Shown: positions 35,839-44,502 of the stretch, piece after piece
Layout of the letters: each line of letters opens with the position of its first letter
Position numbering within the stretch: the stretch's first letter is position 1
Assembly (NCBI RefSeq): GCF_003130255.1
Contig: NZ_NRCN01000001.1
Location: 862,501 to 926,500, forward strand
Length of the DNA: 64,000 nt
Direction: 5' to 3'
From: Aggregatibacter kilianii
Lineage (GTDB): Bacteria > Pseudomonadota > Gammaproteobacteria > Enterobacterales > Pasteurellaceae
Notes under the pieces: generated by a model
What the model was told of the DNA's origin: nothing
The model's database searches: none
The model's input: only the letters and a program-made list of their open reading frames with translations
Made by a program: the position numbers and the translations under genes

Positions 35839-35861
35839 GATTTACAGCGTATTTTTACGAA

Positions 35862-37316
35862 TTACACATCATACGTGGTGGATGCGGTATTACCGCCGCG
35901 CCCTGTCCAGTTGGTGTGGAAGAATTCGCCGCGTGGTTTGTCGGTGCGTTCGTAAGTATGCGCGCCAAAGTAGTCACGTTGCGCTTGCAACAGATTTGCC
36001 GGCAAGCGGGCTGAGGTGTAACCGTCTAAGAAGGTAATCGCAGATGCCATACATGGCATTGGAATGCCTACTTCGATGGATTTTGCCACCACTTTGCGCC
36101 ATTCGCCCATGGCGTTTTCTAAAATGCCTTTGAAGTAGCTGTCGGAACCTAAGAAGATTAAATCCGGGTTCGCTTCATACGCATCGCGAATGTTGCCTAA
36201 GAAACGGCTGCGAATAATACAGCCTTCGCGCCATAATAAGGCGGTGTTGCCGTAGTTGATGTTCCAGTTGAAGTTTTCAGACGCTTCACGAATCAACATA
36301 AAGCCTTGTGCGTAAGAAATGATTTTTGACGCCAATAACGCTTTGCGTACCGCTTCAATCCATACATTTTTATCGCCTTCCACTTTGCCAATGGTTTTAC
36401 CGAATAATTGGCTTGCGGCAAGGCGTTGATCTTTAAAAGCAGACACGCAGCGGGCGAACACGGACTCGGTGATTAAGGTCAACGGAATACCGAAATCAAG
36501 AGCATTGATCCCCGTCCATTTACCAGTGCCTTTTTGCCCTGCGGTGTCTAAAATTTTATCCACTAAGCGGTTACCGTCTTCATCTTTATAGCCAAGAATA
36601 TCGGCGGTAATGTCGATTAAGTAGCTGTCTAATTCGGTGTTGCGCCATGCGTTGAAAGTCGCTTCCAACTCATCATCAGACAAGCCCACGCCTTCTTTTA
36701 AGAATTGGTAGGCTTCGCAAATTAATTGCATGTCGCCGTATTCGATGCCGTTATGCACCATTTTTACGAAATGGCCTGCGCCATCTTTGCCCACCCAATC
36801 ACAGCACGCTTCGCCTTTGTCGGTTTTAGCGGAAATCGCTTGCAATACCGGTTTTACGAATGGCCATGCTTCTTCGTTACCGCCCGGCATAATGGATGGC
36901 CCGTGGCGCGCGCCCTCTTCACCACCGGAAACGCCCGTGCCGATAAAGCGAATGCCTTTTTCACGCAACGCCGCCACACGACGGTTGGTGTCCGGATAGT
37001 TTGAGTTACCGCCATCAATAATGATGTCGCCTTCTTCTAAGTGCGGTAGCAATGCATCAATAAATTGATCCACCACCTCACCCGCGCGCACCATTAACAT
37101 CACTTTGCGCGGTTTTTCTAATTTGCTCGCTAAATCTTCCAAAGAATAAGCACCGATAATGTTCGTGCCTTTTGCCGCACCTTGTAAAAATTCATCCACT
37201 TTGGATGTGGTACGGTTATACGCCACCACTTTAAACCCGTGGTCGTTCATATTTAAAATGAGGTTCTGCCCCATCACGGCTAAGCCGATAACACCGATGT
37301 CGCCTTTTACTGACAT
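35862..37316 (-). CDS. gnd: 6-phosphogluconate dehydrogenase (decarboxylating)
   Basis: Third enzyme of the oxidative pentose phosphate pathway, converting 6-phosphogluconate to ribulose 5-phosphate with NADPH. N-terminal Rossmann motif GLAVMGQNL, NADP-binding NRTTSK, substrate motif VSGGEEGARHGPSIMPGG, catalytic HFVKMVHNGIEYGDMQ and C-terminal tail TGRGGNTASTTYDV are all present. Full length at 484 residues. AGGAGAAAAC precedes the start. zwf and pgl, the preceding steps, lie about 5 kb away on the same strand. Confidence 0.97.
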   Translation of the reverse strand: MSVKGDIGVIGLAVMGQNLILNMNDHGFKVVAYNRTTSKVDEFLQGAAKGTNIIGAYSLEDLASKLEKPRKVMLMVRAGEVVDQFIDALLPHLEEGDIIIDGGNSNYPDTNRRVAALREKGIRFIGTGVSGGEEGARHGPSIMPGGNEEAWPFVKPVLQAISAKTDKGEACCDWVGKDGAGHFVKMVHNGIEYGDMQLICEAYQFLKEGVGLSDDELEATFNAWRNTELDSYLIDITADILGYKDEDGNRLVDKILDTAGQKGTGKWTGINALDFGIPLTLITESVFARCVSAFKDQRLAASQLFGKTIGKVEGDKNVWIEAVRKALLASKIISYAQGFMLIREASENFNWNINYGNTALLWREGCIIRSRFLGNIRDAYEANPDLIFLGSDSYFKGILENAMGEWRKVVAKSIEVGIPMPCMASAITFLDGYTSARLPANLLQAQRDYFGAHTYERTDKPRGEFFHTNWTGRGGNTASTTYDV

Positions 37317-37440
37317 TGTTTTCTCCTGTTGTAGGGTACAAGTTGTTGTACCGATTTAAATACTTTGGTGCAATAAGTTGCACCACATGACCACACGCAA
37401 AAAGTGCGGTTGTTTTTTCAATTGTTTTTTATTGATGCTG

Positions 37441-37507
37441 GCGCGCGTCTCCCGACGCGTGCCTTACAAATTTAGCAAGTTATCAGCACGCGTCGGGAGA
37501 CGCGCGC
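37441..37507. repeat. Palindromic intergenic repeat A1
   Basis: Two perfectly complementary 22-base arms (37441-37462 and 37486-37507) flank the 23-base loop CTTACAAATTTAGCAAGTTATCA. The arms are dominated by GCGCGCGTCTCCCGACGCG. Copies A2 and A3 lie 1.6 and 2.5 kb away. Its right arm abuts the truncated gene fragment at 37507. Confidence 0.93.
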
Positions 37508-37674
37508 TATCTAAGGGAAACCAGATCTGAACCATTTTGATAACCTGCCATATTGCAAGTGCCGGTATTATCGCAAATCAAATCCCAGTCTTGATAAGTC
37601 TTTTCAAACCCTTTTAACGATGGCGCAGCCATTGCAGTAAGTGGTAGTAATGCGAGAAGAAGCGCTTTTTTCAT
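37507..37674 (-). pseudogene. Truncated duplicate of the adjacent DUF1176 gene (signal peptide and first residues only)
   Basis: A 55-codon frame (MKKALLLALLPLTAMAAP...) repeats the signal peptide and the first 29 or so mature residues of the gene at 37746-38801, including DWDLICDNTGTCNMAGYQ, at near identity. It then diverges to a stop whose first codon position is the edge of palindromic repeat A1. The upstream leader is also copied. It might be expressed as a tiny secreted peptide, but a truncated duplicate is the simpler reading. Confidence 0.85.
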
Positions 37675-37745
37675 GTTATCAATTCCTAAAAGAAGATTTG
37701 CAAAAAATAGAAGAAATCTGCCCGCTTACAAGTGGGCAGTAATTT

Positions 37746-38801
37746 TTATTTAACGTTAAGCTCGCTCACAAAAATCGGTAATCCGCCCCAAGCTCCACCC
37801 GTAAATCCTTTGCAAGAGCCAGATGTATGTTCTTCAGTACGGATAAAGATTTTGCCATTCCAAACAGCTTCTTGCCCAGACCAACAATCTCCAAGACCAC
37901 GCGCTTTAAATGATCCTTTTACCTTTAAAATGTGGGTGTTTTTATCATAATCAGCATAGTTATACTTATTTGCCAGCACTTGTTCAACTTTGCTTAATTT
38001 TTCGTCTAATACGGCATAGTAATCAGTGTATTGATACGAGCCACCTATGCAAACGGTTTCAGCTAGCACTTTACCTTTCGTTAGTGGGTAAAGTGTAATT
38101 TGTTTATTCGATATATTATCTTCATGAAGGTCATAACAGTAATTTTCTGAGTTTTCATTCGTCTTATTACTTTTACGCAATAACGCTAATACAGAATCAA
38201 ACTGTTTTTCCCCGTGCTTTAACTCTGTTATTTGGCGATTGTTTACACTGACAACATCAATTTTTGGTGCGGCCTGTGGCGCTAATACCGCATGTTTTTC
38301 TTTGCCTTGGCGAATGAGTGCGGAAGGCGTATTTAAACGTTGTTGAAATTCATCCATTTTGAGCATCGCGGCAGCTGCACCTTTATCAGATACTTTTTCC
38401 TTAAACCCACCAAACACCACTTCAATACTTGCGTTTCCTTTTAACGCCGTGAGTAATTCTGTTGTTTGTTTTTCACTTAATTTTGCGTTCCCATCTTCTG
38501 AGATATTTGGAACAATACCGAGTGATTGACCATTTAAGATAATTTCAGCCGTTTTATTACCAACATCTTCACGTAATAATGCCAACTGTGCGGTCACAGG
38601 TGCTTGCTCACCCGCACTTCGGGTAAATAAAATCGAAACAGGATGTTCAGAACCATCGCCCTCTTGATAACCCGCCATATTGCAAGTGCCGGTATTATCA
38701 CAAATTAAATCCCAGTCTTGATAAGTCTTTTCAAACCCTTTTAACGATGGCGCAGCCATTGCAGTGAGTGGTAATAGTGAGAGAAGAATAATTTTTTTCA
38801 T
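37746..38801 (-). CDS. DUF1176 domain-containing exported protein
   Basis: A 351-residue secreted protein. The signal peptide MKKIILLSLLPLTAMA is followed by the DUF1176 domain, starting DWDLICDNTGTCNMAGYQ and containing LLREDVGNKTAEIILNG. Cysteines at 34 and 40, together with those in a C-terminal GDCWSG...SGSCKG region, suggest periplasmic disulphides. Function unknown. I start at 38801; the frame to 38876 adds 25 residues without signal character. A truncated copy lies immediately downstream. Confidence 0.87.
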   Translation of the reverse strand: MKKIILLSLLPLTAMAAPSLKGFEKTYQDWDLICDNTGTCNMAGYQEGDGSEHPVSILFTRSAGEQAPVTAQLALLREDVGNKTAEIILNGQSLGIVPNISEDGNAKLSEKQTTELLTALKGNASIEVVFGGFKEKVSDKGAAAAMLKMDEFQQRLNTPSALIRQGKEKHAVLAPQAAPKIDVVSVNNRQITELKHGEKQFDSVLALLRKSNKTNENSENYCYDLHEDNISNKQITLYPLTKGKVLAETVCIGGSYQYTDYYAVLDEKLSKVEQVLANKYNYADYDKNTHILKVKGSFKARGLGDCWSGQEAVWNGKIFIRTEEHTSGSCKGFTGGAWGGLPIFVSELNVK

Positions 38802-38858
38802 GTTATAAATGCCCAAAAGAAAATTTGTAAAAAATTCGTCAAATCTAACCGCCCTATG

Positions 38859-38922
38859 ATAGCGCACGTTTCCCAACGTGTGCCTTTACCTACAAGCACA
38901 CTCTATGACGCGTGCGCTATCA
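38859..38922. repeat. Palindromic intergenic repeat B1
   Basis: GATAGCGCACG (38859-38869) is complementary to CGTGCGCTATC (38912-38922). Inner arms CACGTTTCCCAACGTGTG add a second hairpin. It is related to the A repeats in its outer GATAGCGC arms and occurs again as B2 near 39841. Confidence 0.85.
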
Positions 38923-38942
38923 GTGAGCTGCTATCAAACCGA

Positions 38943-39031
38943 TTACTTTTGGTTAATAAAATAATGTAATTTAATATTTTTTCTGTTTGCGGCTTTTTCT
39001 AAATCGGCTTTATCGCTTTCACTGCCGCCCT
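38943..39031 (-). pseudogene. 3' fragment of the small lipoprotein gene found at 40452-40868
   Basis: On the minus strand the frame GGSESDKADLEKAANRKN followed by IKLHYFINQK and a stop matches the last 29 or so residues of the lipoprotein at 40452-40868 (GDSQSDKADLEKAAKAKN...). No 5' part is present. It is bounded by palindromic repeats B1 and A2. Confidence 0.85.
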
Positions 39032-39038
39032 CATGATG

Positions 39039-39105
39039 GCGCGCGTCTCCTGACGCGTGCCTTACAAATTTAATAAGTTATCAGCACGCGTCAGGAGACG
39101 CGCGC
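39039..39105. repeat. Palindromic intergenic repeat A2
   Basis: Perfect 22-base arms (39039-39060 and 39084-39105) around a 23-base loop. It is nearly identical to A1, with a compensated C-to-T/G-to-A change in the stem (CTCCTGAC instead of CTCCCGAC), which indicates that pairing is maintained. Confidence 0.93.
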
Positions 39106-39116
39106 TATCAAAGTGG

Positions 39117-39827
39117 TCATTTTTCTAAATGTTTTTTTATACCTAAAACAAAATCAGCAGCCATTTGAGAATGCAATTTAGCCGTGTCGAAAAATGGCAA
39201 TGGCGAATCGCTTTGATTAACCAACAATCCGATTTCCGTACACCCTAAAATTACGCCTTCTGCCCCCTGATTTTTCAATTCATCAATGATTTTTAAATAA
39301 AATGCTTTTGATGTCGGTAAAAATTTACCCACACAAAGCTCATCAAAAATAATTCGATGGATTTCGTTTTGAGTTTCATCAATTGGCACAATTGGCATAA
39401 TGCCTCTCTGCTGTAAACCATCACGATAAAAATTATCGCTCATAGTAAATTTTGTACCCAGCAAAGCCACTTTATTTAAACCTCGCGATTTAATAGCATC
39501 TGCTGTAGCATCTAAAATATGTAAAAACGGAATAGAAAGCACCCACTCAATTTGAGGTGCTACTTTGTGCATGGTATTAGTTGCAAGCACAATACCTTCT
39601 GCACCAATCATCTCTAATTTTTTTCCTGCTTCAGCGAGAATCTCTCCGGCTCGTTGCCATTCACTTTGTTTCTGGCATTGCACAATTTCTTCAAATTCTA
39701 CACTCACCATGACAATAGGCGCAGAAATATTCCCGCCTTTTTTCTGATTCACTAAACGATTGATCTCAGTGTAATAAGTTGCCGTACTTTCCGGGCTCAT
39801 TCCACCGATAATACCTAATATTTTCAT
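39117..39827 (-). CDS. Aspartate/glutamate racemase family protein (L-specific YgeA type)
   Basis: A 236-residue cofactor-independent amino-acid racemase: N-terminal GIIGGMSPESTATYY, first catalytic region LATNTMHK, second catalytic region GVILGCTEIGLL. Classic enzymes use two cysteines. Here the first position is Thr (ATNTMHK), as in E. coli EcL-DER (YgeA), which uses a Thr/Cys pair and acts on L-aspartate and L-glutamate. It would be cytoplasmic. AAGGTGATATG precedes the start. It sits between palindromic repeats A2 and B2. Confidence 0.88.
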   Translation of the reverse strand: MKILGIIGGMSPESTATYYTEINRLVNQKKGGNISAPIVMVSVEFEEIVQCQKQSEWQRAGEILAEAGKKLEMIGAEGIVLATNTMHKVAPQIEWVLSIPFLHILDATADAIKSRGLNKVALLGTKFTMSDNFYRDGLQQRGIMPIVPIDETQNEIHRIIFDELCVGKFLPTSKAFYLKIIDELKNQGAEGVILGCTEIGLLVNQSDSPLPFFDTAKLHSQMAADFVLGIKKHLEK

Positions 39828-39840
39828 ATCACCTTCCTAT

Positions 39841-39903
39841 GATGGCGCACGTTTCCCAACGTGTGCCTTTATCTACAAGCACAGGCTATGAAGCGCACAC
39901 TAT
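39841..39903. repeat. Palindromic intergenic repeat B2
   Basis: Same 5' half as B1 (GATGGCGCACGTTTCCCAAC and GTGTGCCTTTA.CTACAAGCACA), but its right arm is degraded (AAGCGCACACTATC), so the outer stem is imperfect. Confidence 0.75.
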
Positions 39904-39968
39904 CAGAAATCTATCTTCTTGCTACGCAAAAGTGCGGTCATTTTTTCAATTATTTTTTATTTACGCTG

Positions 39969-40035
39969 GCGCGCGTCTCCCGACGCGTGCCTTACAAATT
40001 TAGTAAGTTATCAGCACGCGTCAGGAGACGCGCGC
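39969..40035. repeat. Palindromic intergenic repeat A3
   Basis: The left arm (39969-39990) matches A1 and the right arm (40014-40035) matches A2, leaving one C-A mismatch in the stem. It looks like a recombinant of the two versions. Confidence 0.92.
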
Positions 40036-40086
40036 TATCTAAGGGTATAAGAAGCTTGTTTCAGATATCCTATAGCAAAACTTCTT

Positions 40087-40419
40087 TTAAATTTCTCTAA
40101 TTAAAGAGCTACCTTGCTCTAACGTATCTAGCGACTGCCATTTTTCATGACCGATGAGTTTACTTTCTTCTAAAGAAAATGTTGTATAGCAACGCCCCAA
40201 ACGATTTTCTAGAGATTGATTTAAATGTTGATACGTAAATTCAATTTGAGTATCGTCAACCCATTTCCCAATTAAAAAGCCTTTTAAAATTTCACCGCCA
40301 CCATATTCGGCCCAAATCATTTTACCTTGTTGATGGTAATGAAATTCTGTTTGGCTACTCACCTCACCATTTACGGTGTTTTCAACAGCAACAAATTTTT
40401 TATTATCTAAATTCAACAT
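40087..40419 (-). CDS. Conserved hypothetical protein
   Basis: A 110-residue cytoplasmic protein (MLNLDNKKFVAVENT...) with alternating strands typical of a small beta-barrel: KMIWAEYGGGEILKGFLIGKW, IEFTYQHLN and GHEKWQSLD. Relatives are widespread and sometimes labelled N-acetylglutamate synthase, a name the sequence does not support because no GNAT motif is present. The ATG at 40419 is preferred over 40428. It lies upstream of palindromic repeat A3 and downstream of the lipoprotein gene. Confidence 0.65.
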   Translation of the reverse strand: MLNLDNKKFVAVENTVNGEVSSQTEFHYHQQGKMIWAEYGGGEILKGFLIGKWVDDTQIEFTYQHLNQSLENRLGRCYTTFSLEESKLIGHEKWQSLDTLEQGSSLIREI

Positions 40420-40451
40420 TAAAGTCACTCTGCATCTAATTCATCTGTATC

Positions 40452-40868
40452 TTATTTTTGGATAATGTAATGCATTTCTACATTTTTCGCTTTTGCGGCT
40501 TTTTCTAGATCTGCTTTATCACTTTGACTATCTCCAACAAGGTATAAAGATACATCTTTGCCGACCTTTTCTGCATTATTTAGTCCATACATAGCAACTG
40601 CTTTATTCACAGATTGACTGTTCCCTGCAATTCCGATGTGTAAATTATCTGTAGCTAAAAGAGATACGAGTCGTTTTCCTGAAGTACCACCTGCGGTTCT
40701 AATCGTTGCTACAAGCATTCCATTTGAAACTGGGTTTCCTGCTTCTGGAACTTGAAGCATTACTGAGCGATTATCTTTTGGCATTTGTGCCGCTAACTGA
40801 TCTAAAGATGGACCAGATGAACAAGCAAATAACAAAGTTGAAGTAAGTAGTACAAACAATTTTTTCAT
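40452..40868 (-). CDS. Small putative lipoprotein
   Basis: A 138-residue protein with a lipoprotein signal (MKKLFVLLTSTLLFAC, lipidated Cys16), followed by SSGPSLDQLAAQMPKDN. The rest is a compact alpha/beta region containing VATIRTAGG, ATDNLHIGIAGNSQSV and a C-terminal DSQSDKADLEKAAKAKNVEM helix. I do not recognise the family. A 3' fragment of a second copy lies at 38943-39031. The ATG at 40868 follows GGAGACAAA. Confidence 0.7.
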   Translation of the reverse strand: MKKLFVLLTSTLLFACSSGPSLDQLAAQMPKDNRSVMLQVPEAGNPVSNGMLVATIRTAGGTSGKRLVSLLATDNLHIGIAGNSQSVNKAVAMYGLNNAEKVGKDVSLYLVGDSQSDKADLEKAAKAKNVEMHYIIQK

Positions 40869-40894
40869 TTTTGTCTCCATACCATTCTAATAAA

Positions 40895-41287
40895 TTAACT
40901 CTTCGTCCATGCACTCATGTGCTGTGTAAACCCAATATGCGGATAGTAATCCACCGCTTGCGGAGCGGATAAAAGTACAATTTTGGCTTGTGGATGTAAC
41001 GCCTGTTTGGTGTGTTCAATTAACTGCACGCCGATACCTTGTTTTTGATATTGCTCGTCCACCGCCAAATCAGACAAATAACAACAATAAGCAAAATCCG
41101 TTACCGAACGAGCGACACCCACTAATCGCTCACCATCCCAAGCTGTCACCAATAAATCGGCATGATGTAACATCGCCGCCACACGTCTTTCATCTTCTAA
41201 TGGACGACGCGTGCCTAACGAGGTTTTATTGAGTAGTTCAATAAATTGTTCTACTGAAATGGGAAAGTTGGTTTTGTATTCGATCAT
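40895..41287 (-). CDS. GNAT family N-acetyltransferase
   Basis: A 130-residue acetyl-CoA-dependent acyltransferase. The core has LLVTAWDGERLVGVARSV, then the acetyl-CoA site AVDEQYQKQGIGVQLIEHT with the Q/R-x-x-G-x-G/A pattern, and VLLSAPQAVDYYPHIGF. The substrate is unknown. It is leftward, behind pgl. Confidence 0.87.
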   Translation of the reverse strand: MIEYKTNFPISVEQFIELLNKTSLGTRRPLEDERRVAAMLHHADLLVTAWDGERLVGVARSVTDFAYCCYLSDLAVDEQYQKQGIGVQLIEHTKQALHPQAKIVLLSAPQAVDYYPHIGFTQHMSAWTKS

Positions 41288-41321
41288 ATTGTGAAACCCG
41301 CTATGTTTGATATACCATCCT

Positions 41322-42020
41322 TTATAGCAATTTTGCCGCCGCTTTATCCAAATACCATTCCGTCACGCCATTTTTTGCTTTAATTTTTGCAGCGGGATAA
41401 GGCAAGTTTTCTGCTGGCGTGGATTGAATTTCTTTCAAAATGTCCGCTTTGCCTTCGCCTGTCACCAAATAGGTAATGCGTTTGGCTTGTTCAATCAGTT
41501 TGGCTGTTTTAGAAATACGAATTTGACCACTTTCAGGGTGTTTTGCAATGACCGCAAGGTTTTCATCATCAAAATTAGTTTGATGTGGGAAGAGAGAGGC
41601 GGTATGACCATCTGTTCCCATGCCTAAAATGATCCAATCAAAAATACTGTTTGGAATGACCGCACTTAATTCTTCTTCGAAGCGTTTTAGTTCAAAGTGC
41701 GGTTCATTTTCGCCACGAATTCTGTGGATGTTTTCCGTTGGAATTTGAATGTGATCGAACAAGAGTTTTTGCACTTCGCCGTAATTACTTTCAGGGTCTG
41801 TCGGGCTCACCATGCGATCATCGCCCCACCAGAAATGGAGGTTTTTCCAGTTAATGGCGTCCGCGTAAGGGGCTTGCGCCAAGGTTTTAAACAATAATTT
41901 CGGCGTGGAACCGCCGGACAGGGAAATGTGTACGGGGTGGTTTACGTGGCTATAAATCACAAATTCTTGGGCGATTTTTTCCACCGCACTTTGCGCGGTG
42001 GGGAAGGTGATGTAGTTCAT
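41322..42020 (-). CDS. pgl: 6-phosphogluconolactonase
   Basis: Second enzyme of the oxidative pentose phosphate pathway, hydrolysing 6-phosphogluconolactone. The 232-residue protein has the NagB/DevB fold with ISLSGGSTPKLLFKTLA, the FWWGDDRMVSPTDPESNYGE block and ILGMGTDGHTASLFPH with the catalytic His. It lies 87 bases downstream of zwf, separated by a palindromic element, and is probably cotranscribed with it. Confidence 0.95.
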   Translation of the reverse strand: MNYITFPTAQSAVEKIAQEFVIYSHVNHPVHISLSGGSTPKLLFKTLAQAPYADAINWKNLHFWWGDDRMVSPTDPESNYGEVQKLLFDHIQIPTENIHRIRGENEPHFELKRFEEELSAVIPNSIFDWIILGMGTDGHTASLFPHQTNFDDENLAVIAKHPESGQIRISKTAKLIEQAKRITYLVTGEGKADILKEIQSTPAENLPYPAAKIKAKNGVTEWYLDKAAAKLL

Positions 42021-42038
42021 GTTTTCTCTTCCTAAAAT

Positions 42039-42101
42039 GATGGTGAGCGTTTTCTCACGCGAGCCTTATTCACTAACGCACGCGATAACGCGTGCGCCAT
42101 C
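42039..42101. repeat. Palindromic intergenic repeat, variant C, between zwf and pgl
   Basis: Outer GATGGTGAGCG pairs imperfectly with CGTGCGCCATC, and an inner ACGCACGCGATAACGCGTGCG hairpin is present. It shares outer ends and GCGTGCGC blocks with the A and B repeats. Lying inside the likely zwf-pgl transcript, it would form an RNA hairpin. Confidence 0.7.
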
Positions 42102-42107
42102 AAATGA

Positions 42108-43592
42108 TTACACTTTTTTCTTCATCGCACCCGACGGTTTGCGCCAGACACGGCCTGCTTTGGCAATCAGTTTATCCGCCTCTGTCGGCCCCCAAGTGCC
42201 TGCTTCATATTCATACACTCTGCCGCGTTCGGCCTTGTAATCCAAAATAGGTTGTACAAATTTCCAGCAGGCATGAACCGCATCGGTACGGGCGAACAAG
42301 GTCGCGTCGCCTTTCATTGCATCCAATAACAAACGCTCATAGGCGGTTAACAGGCTCGGGGAGGCTAAATCCGCATAACGGAAATCCATCGAAACTTCCT
42401 TGGATTCAAATCCGGCACCCGGTTTTTTCAAGCCGAAACGCATAGAAATGCCTTCATCCGGTTGAATACGGATGATCAGTTTATTCTCCGGCGCGCTTTT
42501 ACTGAACACAGGGTGCGGCGTGGTTTTAAAATGAATCACCACTTCTGTAACCCGCACCGGCAAGCGTTTTCCGGTACGCACATAAAATGGCACGCCCGCC
42601 CAGCGCCAGTTGTCAATCTCACAGCGTAATGCCATATAAGTTTCCGTATTGGAATCTTCAGGCACACCTTTTTCCTGTAAATAACCCGCTACTGTTTCGC
42701 CGTTGATTTCAGCTTTAACATATTGACCCAATACGAGATTATTTTTTAAATCTTCCTGAGTTAACGGGTGCAAACAGTGCAATACTTTCGCCACTTCGTC
42801 ACGCATGGAATTGGCATTGATAATTGCCGGCGGTTCCATGGCCACCATTGCCAATACTTGTAATAAGTGATTTTGGAACATATCACGCATCGCGCCGGAA
42901 CCATCGTAATAACCGCCGCGATCTTCTACACCGATAGATTCCGCACCGGTAATTTCCACATATTCAATGTAGTTACGATTCCACAACGGCTCAAATAGTC
43001 CGTTAGAGAAGCGCAAGACCAACAAATTTTGCACGGTTTCTTTGCCGAGATAATGGTCTATACGGTAAATTTGATGTTCTTCAAAGAAACGGTGAATTTG
43101 AATATCCAAGGCATGCGCGGTTTTTAAATCATAACCGAAAGGTTTTTCTACGATAATCCGCTTCCAACCGTATTCTTCGGTGTTCAAACCGTGTGTGGCG
43201 AGGCATTCGGGAATCACACCATACAAACTCGGCGGCGTGGACATATAGTATAAGGTGTTGCCGCAGGTTTGATATTTGTCATGCAACTCATCAATACGCG
43301 GCACTAATTTGCCATAATCCTGCGCATCAGAAGTGTTAATCGGTTGATAATAAAGATGAGAACAAAATTTCTCCAGCATATCGCCGTTGGCTTTTTCATG
43401 TTTAATGAGTGCCTGACGCATCTTTTCACGAAATGTTTCATCATTTAACTCGCTACGAGCCACGCCTAATACAGAGAAATTCTCCGTTAAACGTCCGATT
43501 TTATACAGGTTATACAGCGCCGGAATCAGTTTGCGGTGAGTCAAATCACCGGAGGCCCCAAAAATTACAATACAATTATTTTCTGCTTTCAT
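42108..43592 (-). CDS. zwf: Glucose-6-phosphate 1-dehydrogenase
   Basis: First, NADP-linked enzyme of the oxidative pentose phosphate pathway. The 494-residue protein has the coenzyme motif [20 protein letters not shown], the active-site [13 protein letters not shown], and the substrate segment [15 protein letters not shown]. The length is normal. It is the first gene of a leftward zwf-pgl group. With gnd at 35.9-37.3 kb, all three NADPH-generating steps lie within 8 kb. Confidence 0.97.
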   Translation of the reverse strand: MKAENNCIVIFGASGDLTHRKLIPALYNLYKIGRLTENFSVLGVARSELNDETFREKMRQALIKHEKANGDMLEKFCSHLYYQPINTSDAQDYGKLVPRIDELHDKYQTCGNTLYYMSTPPSLYGVIPECLATHGLNTEEYGWKRIIVEKPFGYDLKTAHALDIQIHRFFEEHQIYRIDHYLGKETVQNLLVLRFSNGLFEPLWNRNYIEYVEITGAESIGVEDRGGYYDGSGAMRDMFQNHLLQVLAMVAMEPPAIINANSMRDEVAKVLHCLHPLTQEDLKNNLVLGQYVKAEINGETVAGYLQEKGVPEDSNTETYMALRCEIDNWRWAGVPFYVRTGKRLPVRVTEVVIHFKTTPHPVFSKSAPENKLIIRIQPDEGISMRFGLKKPGAGFESKEVSMDFRYADLASPSLLTAYERLLLDAMKGDATLFARTDAVHACWKFVQPILDYKAERGRVYEYEAGTWGPTEADKLIAKAGRVWRKPSGAMKKKV

Positions 43593-43663
43593 TTGTTAAA
43601 CCACATTTGTTTTAATAATTCGTGTTTATGATAGATAAGATGATGTTTTATTTCCAATCGCTC

Positions 43664-44476
43664 TTATGAATCGGAGCGAAAGATTTTTTCCCACGCAAAA
43701 TCCTGCGTCGCCGCCATAATAAAATTCGGATTCACAAAAGATTCGCGTTGGTTATAGGTTAAGGCTTGATAATTCAAATCGAAAACCACGCCGCCCATTT
43801 CCGACAATAAAATTTCTGCCGCCGCGGTGTCCCATTCGCCGGTTAAACCGAGACGAATGTAGCAATCACATTGCCCATCGGCCACCATGGTGCTTTTCAG
43901 TCCACTGGAGCCGAAAATATGAAATTCATAGTCAAAATTCTTGTTCAAAATCGACCGCACTTTTTCCGCTGCGGAGGAAGAGCCTACGGCAATGCGTAAG
44001 GCACGATTCGGTTCGATGTCGCGAAATGTCAGTTTAATGTGCTGTTTCGCCGTTTTTTTATACGCACCAAAACCTTGCATAGCGTAGTATGTGCACTCCA
44101 ATATTGGCGCATAAATAACGCCTAGCACCGGTTGGCCGTTCTTTACTAAGCTAATTAAGACAGAGAATTGATCGGTATGATTAATAAATTGCTGCGTGCC
44201 ATCAAGGGGATCAATAAGCCAATAATATTGCCACCGACTGCGTTCTTCTAGCGGAATTTGACAATTTTCTTCAGACAAAATAGGAATATCGGGCGTAAGT
44301 GCGGTCAGTTTTTCCGTTAAAAACTGACTAACAAACATATCCGCTTCTGTCACCGGGGTGTTATCTTCTTTCAGATGAACGGCAACGGAATCTTGATAAA
44401 AGCGACGTAAATGCTCCCCTGCCTGTTGTGCGATATCTACTACATCCTGCAATAAATGAGTTGTGAGTATAGGCAT
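43664..44476 (-). CDS. cysQ: 3'(2'),5'-bisphosphate nucleotidase
   Basis: Li-sensitive phosphatase that converts PAP to AMP and so protects sulphur metabolism. Metal-binding motifs of the inositol-monophosphatase family are intact: ILSEEN, WLIDPLDGTQQFI and the C-terminal GEWDTAAAEILLSEMGG. I start at 44476 (MPILTTHLL), preceded by AGGAGG, giving 270 residues; the frame to 44563 runs into the next gene upstream without a ribosome site. Confidence 0.93.
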   Translation of the reverse strand: MPILTTHLLQDVVDIAQQAGEHLRRFYQDSVAVHLKEDNTPVTEADMFVSQFLTEKLTALTPDIPILSEENCQIPLEERSRWQYYWLIDPLDGTQQFINHTDQFSVLISLVKNGQPVLGVIYAPILECTYYAMQGFGAYKKTAKQHIKLTFRDIEPNRALRIAVGSSSAAEKVRSILNKNFDYEFHIFGSSGLKSTMVADGQCDCYIRLGLTGEWDTAAAEILLSEMGGVVFDLNYQALTYNQRESFVNPNFIMAATQDFAWEKIFRSDS

Positions 44477-44502
44477 AGCATCCCCTCCTTGTATTTGCTG
44501 AA

